A DNA stretch of 6,052 bases. Source: an uncultured Collinsella sp. GTDB lineage: Bacteria > Actinomycetota > Coriobacteriia > Coriobacteriales > Coriobacteriaceae. The notes under the pieces are model-generated. The model had not been told where the DNA came from. It did no database searches and saw nothing but the letters and a program-made list of their open reading frames with translations. This document shows, piece after piece, positions 1-5,412 of this stretch. Position 1 is the stretch's first letter, and each line of letters starts with the position of its first letter. The stretch is from positions 1-6,052 of the forward strand of contig USDH01000096.1 in NCBI GenBank assembly GCA_900553415.1, given 5' to 3'. Both the position numbers and the translations under genes were made by a program.

Positions 1-105
1 CAGCACGATGGCGGCGGCAAACACCGACACGACCACGATGGTCAGGCGGCGACGGAGCTCGCCCAGGTGATCGAAGAGCGGCATGCGCGCAGGTCCGATA
101 GGCAT
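1..105 (-). CDS. tatC: Sec-independent protein translocase TatC, N-terminal fragment
   Basis: TatC is the polytopic membrane protein of the twin-arginine translocase; it recognises the RR signal peptide of folded export substrates together with TatB. Only the first 35 codons are inside the window. They read MPIGPARMPLFDHLGELRRR followed by a hydrophobic run (LTIVVVSVFAAAIVL) that begins the first membrane segment. The H-L-x-E-L-R-x-R block just before the first helix is the family's N-terminal signature. The ATG at 103-105 shares one base with the TAA stop of the upstream tat gene (TAATG), so the two are probably translationally coupled. A GGGAGG at 115-120 lies 9 bases upstream of it. A second in-frame ATG (codon 8, before PLFDHLGEL) is an alternative start. 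The gene runs off the left edge. Identity is firm from the motif and the tat neighbour. Confidence 0.9.
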   Translation of the reverse strand, partial: MPIGPARMPLFDHLGELRRRLTIVVVSVFAAAIVL

Positions 106-692
106 TACTCATCGCCTCCCTTCGGGGCGTCGGCGGCAGCGGCGTCGTCCTCGGCCTCGAGCTCGCGAGCGAGCTGGTCGACGACGGCCTTGCGCTTGCG
201 GGGACGACGGGCGTAGAGGTCAGCCGTCGTGGGCTCTGCCGGCTCGGGCTCGGACTCCGGCTCTGCAGCAGGCTCGGGCTCGACGACAGGCTCGGCGGCA
301 GCGGCAGGCTCGGCGCTCTCGGCCTCGGACTCCTCAGCAGCACCCTCGCCCTCGGCGGCAGCCTCGCTCGCGGCCTTCTCGGCGGCAAGGCGGGCACGGC
401 GCTCGGCAAAGGTCTCCTTCTTTGCGGGCGCAGCCGTCTCGACGGCATCCTCGTCTGCATCGGAATCGTCATCGACGGCAGCCTTCTTGGGCTTGACCGG
501 GGCCGACGCGGCCTCGCTCACCGGATCGATTATCTCGGACTGAACAACGGCCGTCATCTTTTCCTGCGTCTCGCGGAACTGACGGATGGCACGGCCGATC
601 GTACGGCCCATCTGCGGGAGCTTATCCGGGCCAAACAGCAAAAAGCCGAAGACCACGATGATCGCGAGCTCACCCTCTCCAATACCAAACAC
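105..692 (-). CDS. tatB: Sec-independent protein translocase subunit, TatA/TatB family
   Basis: This is the small single-span subunit of the twin-arginine translocase at the cytoplasmic membrane. The GTG start at 690-692 is chosen over the longer open frame because it has GGAGG five bases upstream and gives the canonical N-terminus VFGIGEGELAII. The product is 195 residues: a short periplasmic tip with Glu8, a membrane helix at about 8-22, the FGP hinge at 20-22, and an amphipathic helix at about 23-55 (DKLPQMGRTIGRAIRQF). Glu8 and Gly21-Pro22 sit where they do in E. coli TatB, and the VQSEI stretch at 50-54 also resembles TatB. However, FGPDKLP also occurs in Gram-positive TatA proteins, so the A/B label is uncertain. 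The remaining 130 residues or so are low-complexity Ala/Glu/Pro sequence with EP repeats at about 130-155, then a basic ARRPRKRK patch at 161-168. This tail is long for the family and probably disordered in the cytoplasm. The gene overlaps tatC by one base. Confidence 0.9.
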   Translation of the reverse strand: MFGIGEGELAIIVVFGFLLFGPDKLPQMGRTIGRAIRQFRETQEKMTAVVQSEIIDPVSEAASAPVKPKKAAVDDDSDADEDAVETAAPAKKETFAERRARLAAEKAASEAAAEGEGAAEESEAESAEPAAAAEPVVEPEPAAEPESEPEPAEPTTADLYARRPRKRKAVVDQLARELEAEDDAAAADAPKGGDE

Positions 693-697
693 ACATA

Positions 698-702
698 CCT
701 CC
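698..702 (-). promoter_or_regulatory. Ribosome binding site that fixes the tat GTG start
   Basis: GGAGG on the minus strand, five bases before GTG at 690-692. The frame is open further upstream to an ATG at 735-737, but that extension would put about 15 polar residues before the FGIGEGEL signature and has no clear Shine-Dalgarno. The GTG start is therefore preferred. Confidence 0.75.
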
Positions 703-767
703 AAGGCTCGATGTGAGTCGAGCCCGCACCGCGCCATTCGGCCGGAACTCGTCTATTCATTCGGTCA

Positions 768-773
768 AGTATA
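768..773 (-). promoter_or_regulatory. Candidate -10 element of the tat promoter
   Basis: TATACT on the minus strand, about 75 bases upstream of the tat GTG start, in the 153-bp gap after the STAS gene. Five of six bases match TATAAT. I see no good TTGACA-like -35 at 16-18 bp. The upstream spacer area instead carries a perfect 6-bp hairpin (779-784 with 791-796). The -10 call rests mainly on its position and on a near-copy in front of the aminotransferase. Confidence 0.35.
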
Positions 774-778
774 GCGCC

Positions 779-796
779 CGGACGCCAAAACGTCCG
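779..796. repeat. Short perfect inverted repeat upstream of tat
   Basis: CGGACG and CGTCCG are separated by six bases (CCAAAA). The repeat lies six bases upstream of the candidate tat -10 element and after the STAS gene stop. Neither strand has a T-tract behind it, so it is not a normal intrinsic terminator. It could be an operator overlapping the -35 region, or chance in GC-rich DNA. Confidence 0.4.
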
Positions 797-845
797 AGCG
801 CATCACAAACATATGCCAAACGGCACGCCCTTTTGGGGGCAAAGA

Positions 846-1160
846 TTATGCAGCGGTGATCGAAATCTCCTGGTCGACACCCAACAGCTGGACCACGCGC
901 ATCACCGGGGGCTGCACATTGGTGCAGCTAAAGCGCTTGCCGTGGTCGACCGCGTGGTGCGCGGCGCCCACGAGCACGCCAATGCCCGTCGAATCGATGT
1001 AGCTCACCTGGGCAAAATCGAGCTCAACGGCCTCGGTGGGCTGCTCGAGCGCCAGGTCGATGGCATTGCGCAGGCTATCGGCGTTAGAGATATCGATCTC
1101 GCCGGTTACCTTAATGGTGTAGAGCTCTGGCGTGGGGTTGGTGGAAATACCCAAATCCAT
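846..1160 (-). CDS. STAS-domain protein, anti-sigma-factor antagonist type
   Basis: A 104-residue protein that is a single STAS domain of the SpoIIAA/RsbV kind. Family members bind a serine-kinase anti-sigma factor when unphosphorylated, releasing a sigma factor, and are switched off by phosphorylation of a Ser in the D-S-[ST]-G loop. The motif is present as YIDSTGIGVL at residues 54-63, with Ser57 and Thr58 as candidate phosphoacceptors. Before it comes a typical first half: a beta-strand with VTGEIDISNADSLRNAI at 18-34 and VELDFAQV at 45-52. The length is normal for a stand-alone antagonist. AAAGGAG at 1168-1174, seven bases upstream, supports the ATG. It lies 51 bp after the aminotransferase on the same strand and may be co-transcribed with it. 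No partner kinase, phosphatase or sigma factor is in the window, so its target is unknown. Confidence 0.88.
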   Translation of the reverse strand: MDLGISTNPTPELYTIKVTGEIDISNADSLRNAIDLALEQPTEAVELDFAQVSYIDSTGIGVLVGAAHHAVDHGKRFSCTNVQPPVMRVVQLLGVDQEISITAA

Positions 1161-1211
1161 GTATACGCTCCTTTACGTATCGAAAGTGCGGATAGTACGG
1201 GAAGCCGCGCG

Positions 1212-2516
1212 TTAGGCGCGCTCGGCACGCGCAAGCTCGGCAGCGACAAGCTTAACGGCCAGCACCAGCACATCGAGCGCGGCCTCCAGGTCCTCGACTG
1301 TGGGATAGCTCGGCGCGATGCGGATGTTGGTGTCGCGCGGGTCCTTGCCATAAGGCCAGGTGGCACCAGCCGGCGTGAGCTTGACGCCCAGGTCTGCGCA
1401 AAGCGCGGCGACCTTTTGGGCCGAGCCATCGGGACCATCGAAGCTTACAAAGTAGCCGCCGCGGGGATGCGTCCAGGTAGCGCAGCCCGTCTCGCCCAGG
1501 CCCTCGGTGAGCTTGCGCTCAACGGCCTCAAAGCGCGGGCGCAGGAACTCGGCATGCTTTTTCATGTGCTCCTTGACCGCCTCGATGGTGGGAAGGAAAC
1601 GCACGTGACGCAGCTGGTTGAGCTTGTCGGCGCTAATCAGGCCGGCCTTGAGGCGCTTGGAGAACTCGGCGATGACCGCGGGGCTCGCACCGATAAAGCC
1701 GATGCCGGCGCCCGGGAAGGTGATCTTGGACGTCGAGGCAAATGCCACCACGCGGTCCTCGGTGCCCGCCGCGCGAGCGAGGTCGAAGATGTTGGCGAGC
1801 TCGTCGGTCTCGTCGTACAGGTCGTGCACGCAGTAGGCGTTGTCCCAGAAGATGCGGAAATCGGGCGCGGCCGTGGGCATCTCGACCAGGCGACGCACGG
1901 TGTCCTCGCTAAAGGTGATACCCGTGGGGTTGGAATACTTGGGCACGCACCAGATGCCCTTGATGGAATCGTCGGCGGCAACGAGGCGCTCGATCTCGTC
2001 CATATCGGGGCCGTTGTCGGTCATCGCGACGGGAACGTTCTCGATACCCAAGTCGGCGGTAATGCCAAAGTGGCGATCGTAGCCGGGAACCGGGCACAGG
2101 AACTTGACCTTCTTGCCGTCGTGCGCAGCCTCGTAAGCCTCCCAGGGCTCGCTGCCGCACGAGCCACAGCGCCAGAACATGCCGGCGATGTCGTGTTCGA
2201 TCAAAAGGCTCGACGAACCCAGCACGAGTGTCTGCTCGGCGGGGCAACCCAGGAACTCCCCCGCCAGCTTGCGCGCCGAGGGAATGCCCTCAAAGCAGCC
2301 GTAGTTGGAGCAGTCGACGTTGCCGTCGTGCAGATCGGCATCGGCATTGAGGATATCGAGCATGGGTCGAGAGATGTCCACTTGGGAGGGCGACGGCTTG
2401 CCGCGGGCCATGTCGAGCGCCAGGCCCTTGGCCTTGACCTCGGCGACCTCGGCTTTGAGCGCCTCGATGGCGGCATCGAGTTCGGTGGTTTCCATCTTCT
2501 GGTAGATCGTCTGCAT
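1212..2516 (-). CDS. PLP-dependent aspartate aminotransferase, class Ic type
   Basis: A fold-type I PLP enzyme expected to interconvert aspartate plus 2-oxoglutarate and oxaloacetate plus glutamate in the cytoplasm. The 434-residue product follows the actinobacterial aspartate aminotransferase group known from Corynebacterium glutamicum (Pfam Asp_aminotransf). It has LDMARGKPSPSQ at 34-45, NYGCFEGI at 71-78, CPVPGYDRHF at 141-150, VPKYSNPTG at 191-199, WDNAYCVHDLYDE at 224-236 and STSKIT at 261-266. Lys264 is the predicted Schiff-base lysine, Asp225 and Tyr228 the cofactor contacts, and Arg399 (NIRIAPS) the substrate carboxylate arginine. Length is normal for the group. The ATG is preceded by GAAAGG about eight bases upstream; Met8 is a possible alternative start. 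A CGSCG stretch at 117-121, with other cysteines nearby, is not something I recall in the C. glutamicum protein. The gene diverges from the 84-residue gene and leads into the STAS gene. Exact amino-acid specificity is inferred. Confidence 0.9.
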   Translation of the reverse strand: MQTIYQKMETTELDAAIEALKAEVAEVKAKGLALDMARGKPSPSQVDISRPMLDILNADADLHDGNVDCSNYGCFEGIPSARKLAGEFLGCPAEQTLVLGSSSLLIEHDIAGMFWRCGSCGSEPWEAYEAAHDGKKVKFLCPVPGYDRHFGITADLGIENVPVAMTDNGPDMDEIERLVAADDSIKGIWCVPKYSNPTGITFSEDTVRRLVEMPTAAPDFRIFWDNAYCVHDLYDETDELANIFDLARAAGTEDRVVAFASTSKITFPGAGIGFIGASPAVIAEFSKRLKAGLISADKLNQLRHVRFLPTIEAVKEHMKKHAEFLRPRFEAVERKLTEGLGETGCATWTHPRGGYFVSFDGPDGSAQKVAALCADLGVKLTPAGATWPYGKDPRDTNIRIAPSYPTVEDLEAALDVLVLAVKLVAAELARAERA

Positions 2517-2557
2517 GGGTGCGACCTTTCGCGAAGCGGTACGTTGCAGTTCGTCTA

Positions 2558-2563
2558 AGTATA
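2558..2563 (-). promoter_or_regulatory. Candidate -10 element of the aminotransferase promoter
   Basis: TATACT on the minus strand, 41 bases upstream of the aminotransferase ATG, which would give a leader of roughly 35 bases. No convincing -35 is visible at 16-18 bp. The surrounding CTATACTT is shared with the tat candidate at 768-773, and GACGAA here matches GACCGAA there just downstream. This adds some weight to both. Confidence 0.4.
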
Positions 2564-2654
2564 GACCGCCATCGTCGCAACGTTATGAAGCCGTGATAGA
2601 TTAAGTCCATCGCAATGAATTACGAATCGCCGCGCATGCCGGCGTGAAGCGCCC

Positions 2655-2661
2655 AAGGAGG
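2655..2661 (+). promoter_or_regulatory. Strong ribosome binding site of the 84-residue gene
   Basis: AAGGAGG, fully complementary to the 16S rRNA 3' end, ends four bases before ATG 2666-2668. It is the main evidence that this short frame is a real gene and decides its start. The spacing is a little short. Confidence 0.7.
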
Positions 2662-2665
2662 CACT

Positions 2666-2920
2666 ATGGAGTACGGATCGTTCCAGGCCGAGGAATTCGG
2701 CGACCTGCAGCGCCTGGTCGACGGGCTGTTTTACGATCGCCACGCCATCGACCGCCTGGATCTGATCGTACAGGCCGAGATCTTGGACCTGGCGCCCGAT
2801 CTCATGGAAATCGTCAACCTGCTACCGCCCGGCTATTATGACCGCCAGTCACTTTGCGACCAACTCAACTCAGCCTTGGCCGCCCACGGCTGGGGCGCCG
2901 TCTACGGAACGGTGGAATAG
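2666..2920 (+). CDS. Small acidic protein of unknown function
   Basis: I do not recognise this 84-residue protein. It is strongly acidic: 15 Asp/Glu against 4 Arg and no Lys. It has no signal peptide or membrane segment, so it is probably cytoplasmic. A largely helical first part (about 8-52, with repeated Leu/Ile and acidic residues) is followed by NLLPPGYYDRQSLCDQLNSA at 51-70 and a Gly/aromatic end, AAHGWGAVYGTVE at 72-84. The PPG turn and the HGWG segment look like conserved anchors, but that is a guess. Evidence for coding is the AAGGAGG site, GC-rich third positions, and placement between a divergent promoter region and a terminator at 3015-3052. It is transcribed away from the aminotransferase and converges with nhaA, so neighbours give little functional hint. 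No frame disruption is visible. Confidence 0.78.
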   Translation: MEYGSFQAEEFGDLQRLVDGLFYDRHAIDRLDLIVQAEILDLAPDLMEIVNLLPPGYYDRQSLCDQLNSALAAHGWGAVYGTVE

Positions 2921-2924
2921 AACC

Positions 2925-3014
2925 ACTCATTGGGGACAGACTTAAATGAGTAGTCCCAACCTGCCGGCACTTGGGTAGTCATTTAAGTCTGTCCCCAACG
3001 ACTACCCAATGACT
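2925..3014. repeat. Compound inverted repeat with 20-bp perfect palindromic arms
   Basis: The core is a perfect 20-bp inverted repeat, TTGGGGACAGACTTAAATGA at 2930-2949 and its complement at 2979-2998. An inner 5-bp pair, CCCAA 2955-2959 with TTGGG 2971-2975, lies inside it, with a GCCGGC tip in the loop. Two further complementary pairs compete with these: TTGGGTAGT 2971-2979 with ACTACCCAA 3001-3009, and ACTCATTGGG 2925-2934 with CCCAATGACT 3005-3014 (nine of ten). The unit begins five bases after the stop of the 84-residue gene and abuts the terminator at 3015. From memory, elements with a GGGGACAG-type core recur in many genomes near IS200-like REP-associated transposases; no such gene is here. 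A REP/MITE-like insert is the likeliest reading. Confidence 0.8.
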
Positions 3015-3052
3015 AAAACGCTGCCTGTGATGGTATTCACAGGCAGCGTTTT
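3015..3052. terminator. Bidirectional intrinsic terminator between the 84-residue gene and nhaA
   Basis: A perfect 16-bp stem, 3015-3030 with 3037-3052, closes a 6-base loop (TGGTAT). The stem begins with AAAA and ends with TTTT, so each strand has a GC-rich hairpin followed by a T-run. It lies between convergent stops at 2920 and 3070 and should end both transcripts. Confidence 0.9.
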
Positions 3053-3069
3053 CAAACTTGTATGTGCCC

Positions 3070-4428
3070 CTACTCGTCCTTGGGCGCGGGGTGTTTGCAG
3101 ATCACACTCATGTAGATCATGCCAAGTACGGCCGCGGTGACAGAGCCGGCAAGAATAGCGGCCTTGGCGGCCAGAACCTCAAACTGGGCCGTCGGGAAGG
3201 CAAGGCCGCTGATGAGGATCGACATGGTAAAGCCGATACCGCCCAGAATGCCCACGCCGGCAATCATGTGCCAGTTGACATTGTGCGGCAGCTCGCAGGC
3301 CTTAAGCTTAACCAGGGCAAACGTCATACCAAAGATGCCGATCGGCTTGCCCAGCAGCATGCCAAAGTACACGCCGAGCGTCACCGGGTCGGTGAGTAGC
3401 GTGCTCATGTCCACGCCCACTAGGCGAACCTGTGCGTTCACGAACGCAAAGATCGGCAGAATCACAAAGTTGACCGGCGTGGAGATCAGACGCTCCATGC
3501 GGATGAGCGGCGGGGTCACGCGGTGCATGACGCGCTCGACCTTGGTGGTCGAGACGGTAAAGTCATGCTGGCCCAGGATGTGCGCCTCGTCGTCGTAGCG
3601 GTCATCGAGCAGCGGCAGGCACTCCCCCAACCAATCGGTAAGGCTGTCGAGCTTAACACCGCACTTGGCCGGGATGGTAAAGGCCAAGATGACGCCAGCA
3701 AGCGTGGCATGTACGCCGCTCTTGAACATGCAGAACCACAACAGCAGCCCCAGTACCGAATACGGGGCAAGGCGGTAATGCTGCGTCTTGTTGAGCCACA
3801 CGAGCGCGCAGGTCACAAGCGCGGCGGCGCCCAACCAAAACGGATTGGGGCTCTGACCGTAGAAGATGGCGATGGCGGCGATGGAGATGAGGTCGTCGGC
3901 GATGGCGAGCGTCGAGAAGAACACGCGCACGCCGTTGGGCACACGGTTGCCCAAAAGCGACAGCACGCCCAGCGCAAAGGCAATATCGGTTGCCATGGGG
4001 ATGGCCCAGCCGTTATGCGCGCCGGCATGGTTAAAGATCAGATAGATGCAGGCGGGAACAACGACGCCGCCCACGGCCGCCAGCATGGGAAGCATGGCCT
4101 GGCGCGGGTTCTTGAGCTCGCCGACTGTCATCTCGTACTTAAGCTCGATGCCCACGAGCAAAAAGAAGATTGCCATGAGGAAGTCGTTGACGAAAAGCTC
4201 AACGGTGAGACCGGCCGTAAGGTTGCCCAGACCCACATACAGCGGGGTCTCCAAAAAGTGATGGATGGCCTCGTAGGCATCGGTATTGGCGCAAATGACG
4301 GCGGCGATGGCGGCGAGGACCATGACGGCGGCGGAAATCGTGCCGTTCTCGGTGATGCGCTCCCAGATGTCGTGGCGCTCAAAACGCTTGCGCTCACGAA
4401 CGTTGAACAGCTGCTCAGTTGCTGCCAT
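3070..4428 (-). CDS. nhaA: Na+/H+ antiporter NhaA
   Basis: NhaA expels Na+ (or Li+) across the cytoplasmic membrane in exchange for protons, serving pH and sodium homeostasis. The 452-residue product is polytopic, with hydrophobic spans from about residue 31 onward. The key transport motifs are intact: GWAIPMATDIAFALG at 140-154 carries Asp148 (E. coli Asp133), LAIADDL at 174-180 carries the Asp178-Asp179 pair (E. coli Asp163-Asp164), and GKPIGI at 360-365 carries Lys361 (E. coli Lys300). KSGVHATLAGV at 236-246 holds His240, matching the pH-related His225 of E. coli. The protein is about 60 residues longer than the 388-residue E. coli form. Most of the excess is a charged loop at about 257-312 between helices, plus a longer N-terminal tail. 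AAAGGAG at 4435-4441, six bases upstream, supports the ATG. The gene stands alone, with a terminator after it and a structured leader before it. Confidence 0.95.
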   Translation of the reverse strand: MAATEQLFNVRERKRFERHDIWERITENGTISAAVMVLAAIAAVICANTDAYEAIHHFLETPLYVGLGNLTAGLTVELFVNDFLMAIFFLLVGIELKYEMTVGELKNPRQAMLPMLAAVGGVVVPACIYLIFNHAGAHNGWAIPMATDIAFALGVLSLLGNRVPNGVRVFFSTLAIADDLISIAAIAIFYGQSPNPFWLGAAALVTCALVWLNKTQHYRLAPYSVLGLLLWFCMFKSGVHATLAGVILAFTIPAKCGVKLDSLTDWLGECLPLLDDRYDDEAHILGQHDFTVSTTKVERVMHRVTPPLIRMERLISTPVNFVILPIFAFVNAQVRLVGVDMSTLLTDPVTLGVYFGMLLGKPIGIFGMTFALVKLKACELPHNVNWHMIAGVGILGGIGFTMSILISGLAFPTAQFEVLAAKAAILAGSVTAAVLGMIYMSVICKHPAPKDE

Positions 4429-4442
4429 GGGCGGCTCCTTTC

Positions 4443-4458
4443 ACGGGAAAGCTCCCGT
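4443..4458. repeat. Small hairpin next to the nhaA ribosome binding site
   Basis: A perfect 6-bp stem (ACGGGA with TCCCGT) closes a 4-base loop. On the nhaA message it sits between the T6 tract at 4467-4462 and the AAAGGAG at 4441-4435, ending one base before the Shine-Dalgarno. It could influence ribosome access. Confidence 0.5.
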
Positions 4459-4461
4459 CTT

Positions 4462-4497
4462 AAAAAAGCACGGCCCGCCCAAGTGGCGGCGCCGCGC
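4462..4497 (-). terminator. Terminator-like hairpin with T6 in the nhaA leader
   Basis: Read on the minus strand, 4497-4468 folds into a 12-bp GC-rich stem with one bulged G, one G-U pair and a 5-base loop, directly followed by six T (4467-4462). This has the form of an intrinsic terminator, yet it lies 34 bases upstream of the nhaA ATG on the same strand. The upstream pyrophosphatase gene already has its own terminator at 4637-4676. It may be a back-up terminator, or an attenuator if the nhaA promoter lies upstream of it. Confidence 0.65.
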
Positions 4498-4572
4498 TCT
4501 AACGTATTACGCTTGCATCTAGCCTACCCTGCACGACAAGCACGCAAGCGCGGCCGAAAAGCGGAACCACAG

Positions 4573-4593
4573 GTTGAACATTATTTGTTCAAC
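4573..4593. promoter_or_regulatory. Perfect 8-5-8 palindrome, operator-like
   Basis: GTTGAACA and TGTTCAAC are separated by TTATT. This AT-rich patch stands out in GC-rich DNA and lies 145 bases upstream of nhaA and downstream of the pyrophosphatase terminator. That suits a dimeric repressor or activator site controlling nhaA. No regulator gene is in the window and the binding family is not identifiable. The GAAC-to-GTTC spacing of 7 does not fit a Gram-positive LexA box (4). Confidence 0.45.
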
Positions 4594-4636
4594 GGCACGG
4601 GCATACCTGTCCAAGAGACGACGCGGCGCCGTGCAC

Positions 4637-4676
4637 AAAAAACGACCGGAGCGCGGGGCGTCCGCGGTCCGGTCGT
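4637..4676 (-). terminator. Intrinsic terminator of ppaC
   Basis: On the minus strand, a 9-bp perfect stem (4676-4668 with 4650-4642) continues, after one mismatch, into a further 5-bp CGCGG/CCGCG stem, then T6 (4642-4637). It begins about 20 bases after the pyrophosphatase stop codon at 4696-4698. Confidence 0.88.
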
Positions 4677-4695
4677 GGCGTTTGGTCAACTAAAC

Positions 4696-5412
4696 CTAGC
4701 AGGCGGCCATAATGGGGGCAGCGACCTGCTTCTTGCGGGAAAGGACGCCCGGCATCCAGACGCCGTCGTGCTCGTCGGCAATGCCCAGGCCCTTCTGAGC
4801 GGCCTCGGTCTCGCCCTCGAGCAGGACCTGCGAGCCCTCCTCCATGATGTCGGTGATGCACAGGACGATGCCGTCGGCACCCTTCTCGGCGGCATAGGCG
4901 CGCATGGCCTCGCGGATCTCGTCGATCATGCCGAGAGCGCGGCTCTTGTCGACAGTCTCGTACTGGCCGATGAGCAGCTTCTTGCCGGCGGGCTCGAACA
5001 TCTTGATGTCGTTGCCGACCATCTCGGCTGCGGTGAAGGAGCCGGACGGGCGGGTGAGGAAGACCTCCATGCCAAACTTGACCGGGTCGACGCCCACCTG
5101 CTCGCCGAGCTTGGCGGCGACAGCGCGGTCGACATCGGTGGTGGTGGGGCTCTTGAGCATGAGCGTGTCGGTCATCATGGCCGAGAGCAGCAGCTTGGCC
5201 TGAACGTCGGAAAGCTCAACGCCGAGCACGCCGGCGAGCTTGGTGACGATGGTGCAGCTGGAGCCCCAGGGCAGGCAGATGTAGTGCAGCGGGCCGGCGG
5301 TCTCGAGGTCGCCGATGCGGTGATGGTCGACGACGCCAAAGACCGTGGCGTCCTTAAGGCCGGCGACGGACTGGGCGGACTCGTTGTGGTCGGTGAGGAC
5401 GACGAGCTGACC
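4696..5412 (-). CDS. ppaC: Manganese-dependent inorganic pyrophosphatase (family II), 5' part missing
   Basis: Family II (DHH superfamily) pyrophosphatase hydrolyses PPi to phosphate in the cytoplasm, driving biosynthetic reactions forward. The visible part covers about residues 68-305 in B. subtilis-like numbering: LTDHNES with metal ligand Asp75, VVDHHRIGD with His97-His98, SAMMTDTLMLKSPTTTD with Asp149, and the C-terminal DHHA2 signature SRKKQ at 292-296. It ends at a normal C-terminus with a TAG stop and its own terminator. The first 67 or so residues, which should hold the HxxxDxD metal ligands (His9, Asp13, Asp15), are absent. The frame stays open upstream of about 5412, but that sequence is antisense to a GH65 gene and shows no pyrophosphatase character. 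Alanine codons are nearly all GCC here, unlike the sequence beyond the break. As it stands the product would lack part of its metal centre. A truncation by misassembly or rearrangement is inferred. Confidence 0.88.
   Translation of the reverse strand, partial: GQLVVLTDHNESAQSVAGLKDATVFGVVDHHRIGDLETAGPLHYICLPWGSSCTIVTKLAGVLGVELSDVQAKLLLSAMMTDTLMLKSPTTTDVDRAVAAKLGEQVGVDPVKFGMEVFLTRPSGSFTAAEMVGNDIKMFEPAGKKLLIGQYETVDKSRALGMIDEIREAMRAYAAEKGADGIVLCITDIMEEGSQVLLEGETEAAQKGLGIADEHDGVWMPGVLSRKKQVAAPIMAAC

Noticed and set aside
83..543. Plus-strand frames of 104 and 137 codons, rich in Ser/Gly/Ala or Arg, opposite the tat gene.
   Set aside because: They mirror the low-complexity Ala/Glu tail of the TatA/B protein and have no RBS or family signal.
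779..845. Hairpins (779-796, and GCCC/GGGC near 827-840) as an intrinsic terminator of the STAS gene.
   Set aside because: Stems are only 4-6 bp and neither is followed by a T-tract on the minus strand.
813..2558. A 581-codon plus-strand open frame across the STAS gene and the aminotransferase.
   Set aside because: It is antisense to two genes with clear family motifs and good ribosome binding sites. Its translation has no recognisable domain and arises from GC-rich third positions.
2925..3052. CRISPR array or attachment site.
   Set aside because: Repeats are inverted, not direct and regularly spaced; there are no spacers, cas genes, integrase or tRNA end nearby.
3058..3598. Plus-strand frames of 113 and 159 codons opposite nhaA.
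   Set aside because: They are antisense to intact, motif-rich NhaA coding sequence and lack ribosome binding sites.
4573..4593. LexA (SOS) box.
   Set aside because: The GAAC and GTTC halves are seven bases apart instead of the four expected for the Gram-positive and actinobacterial box.
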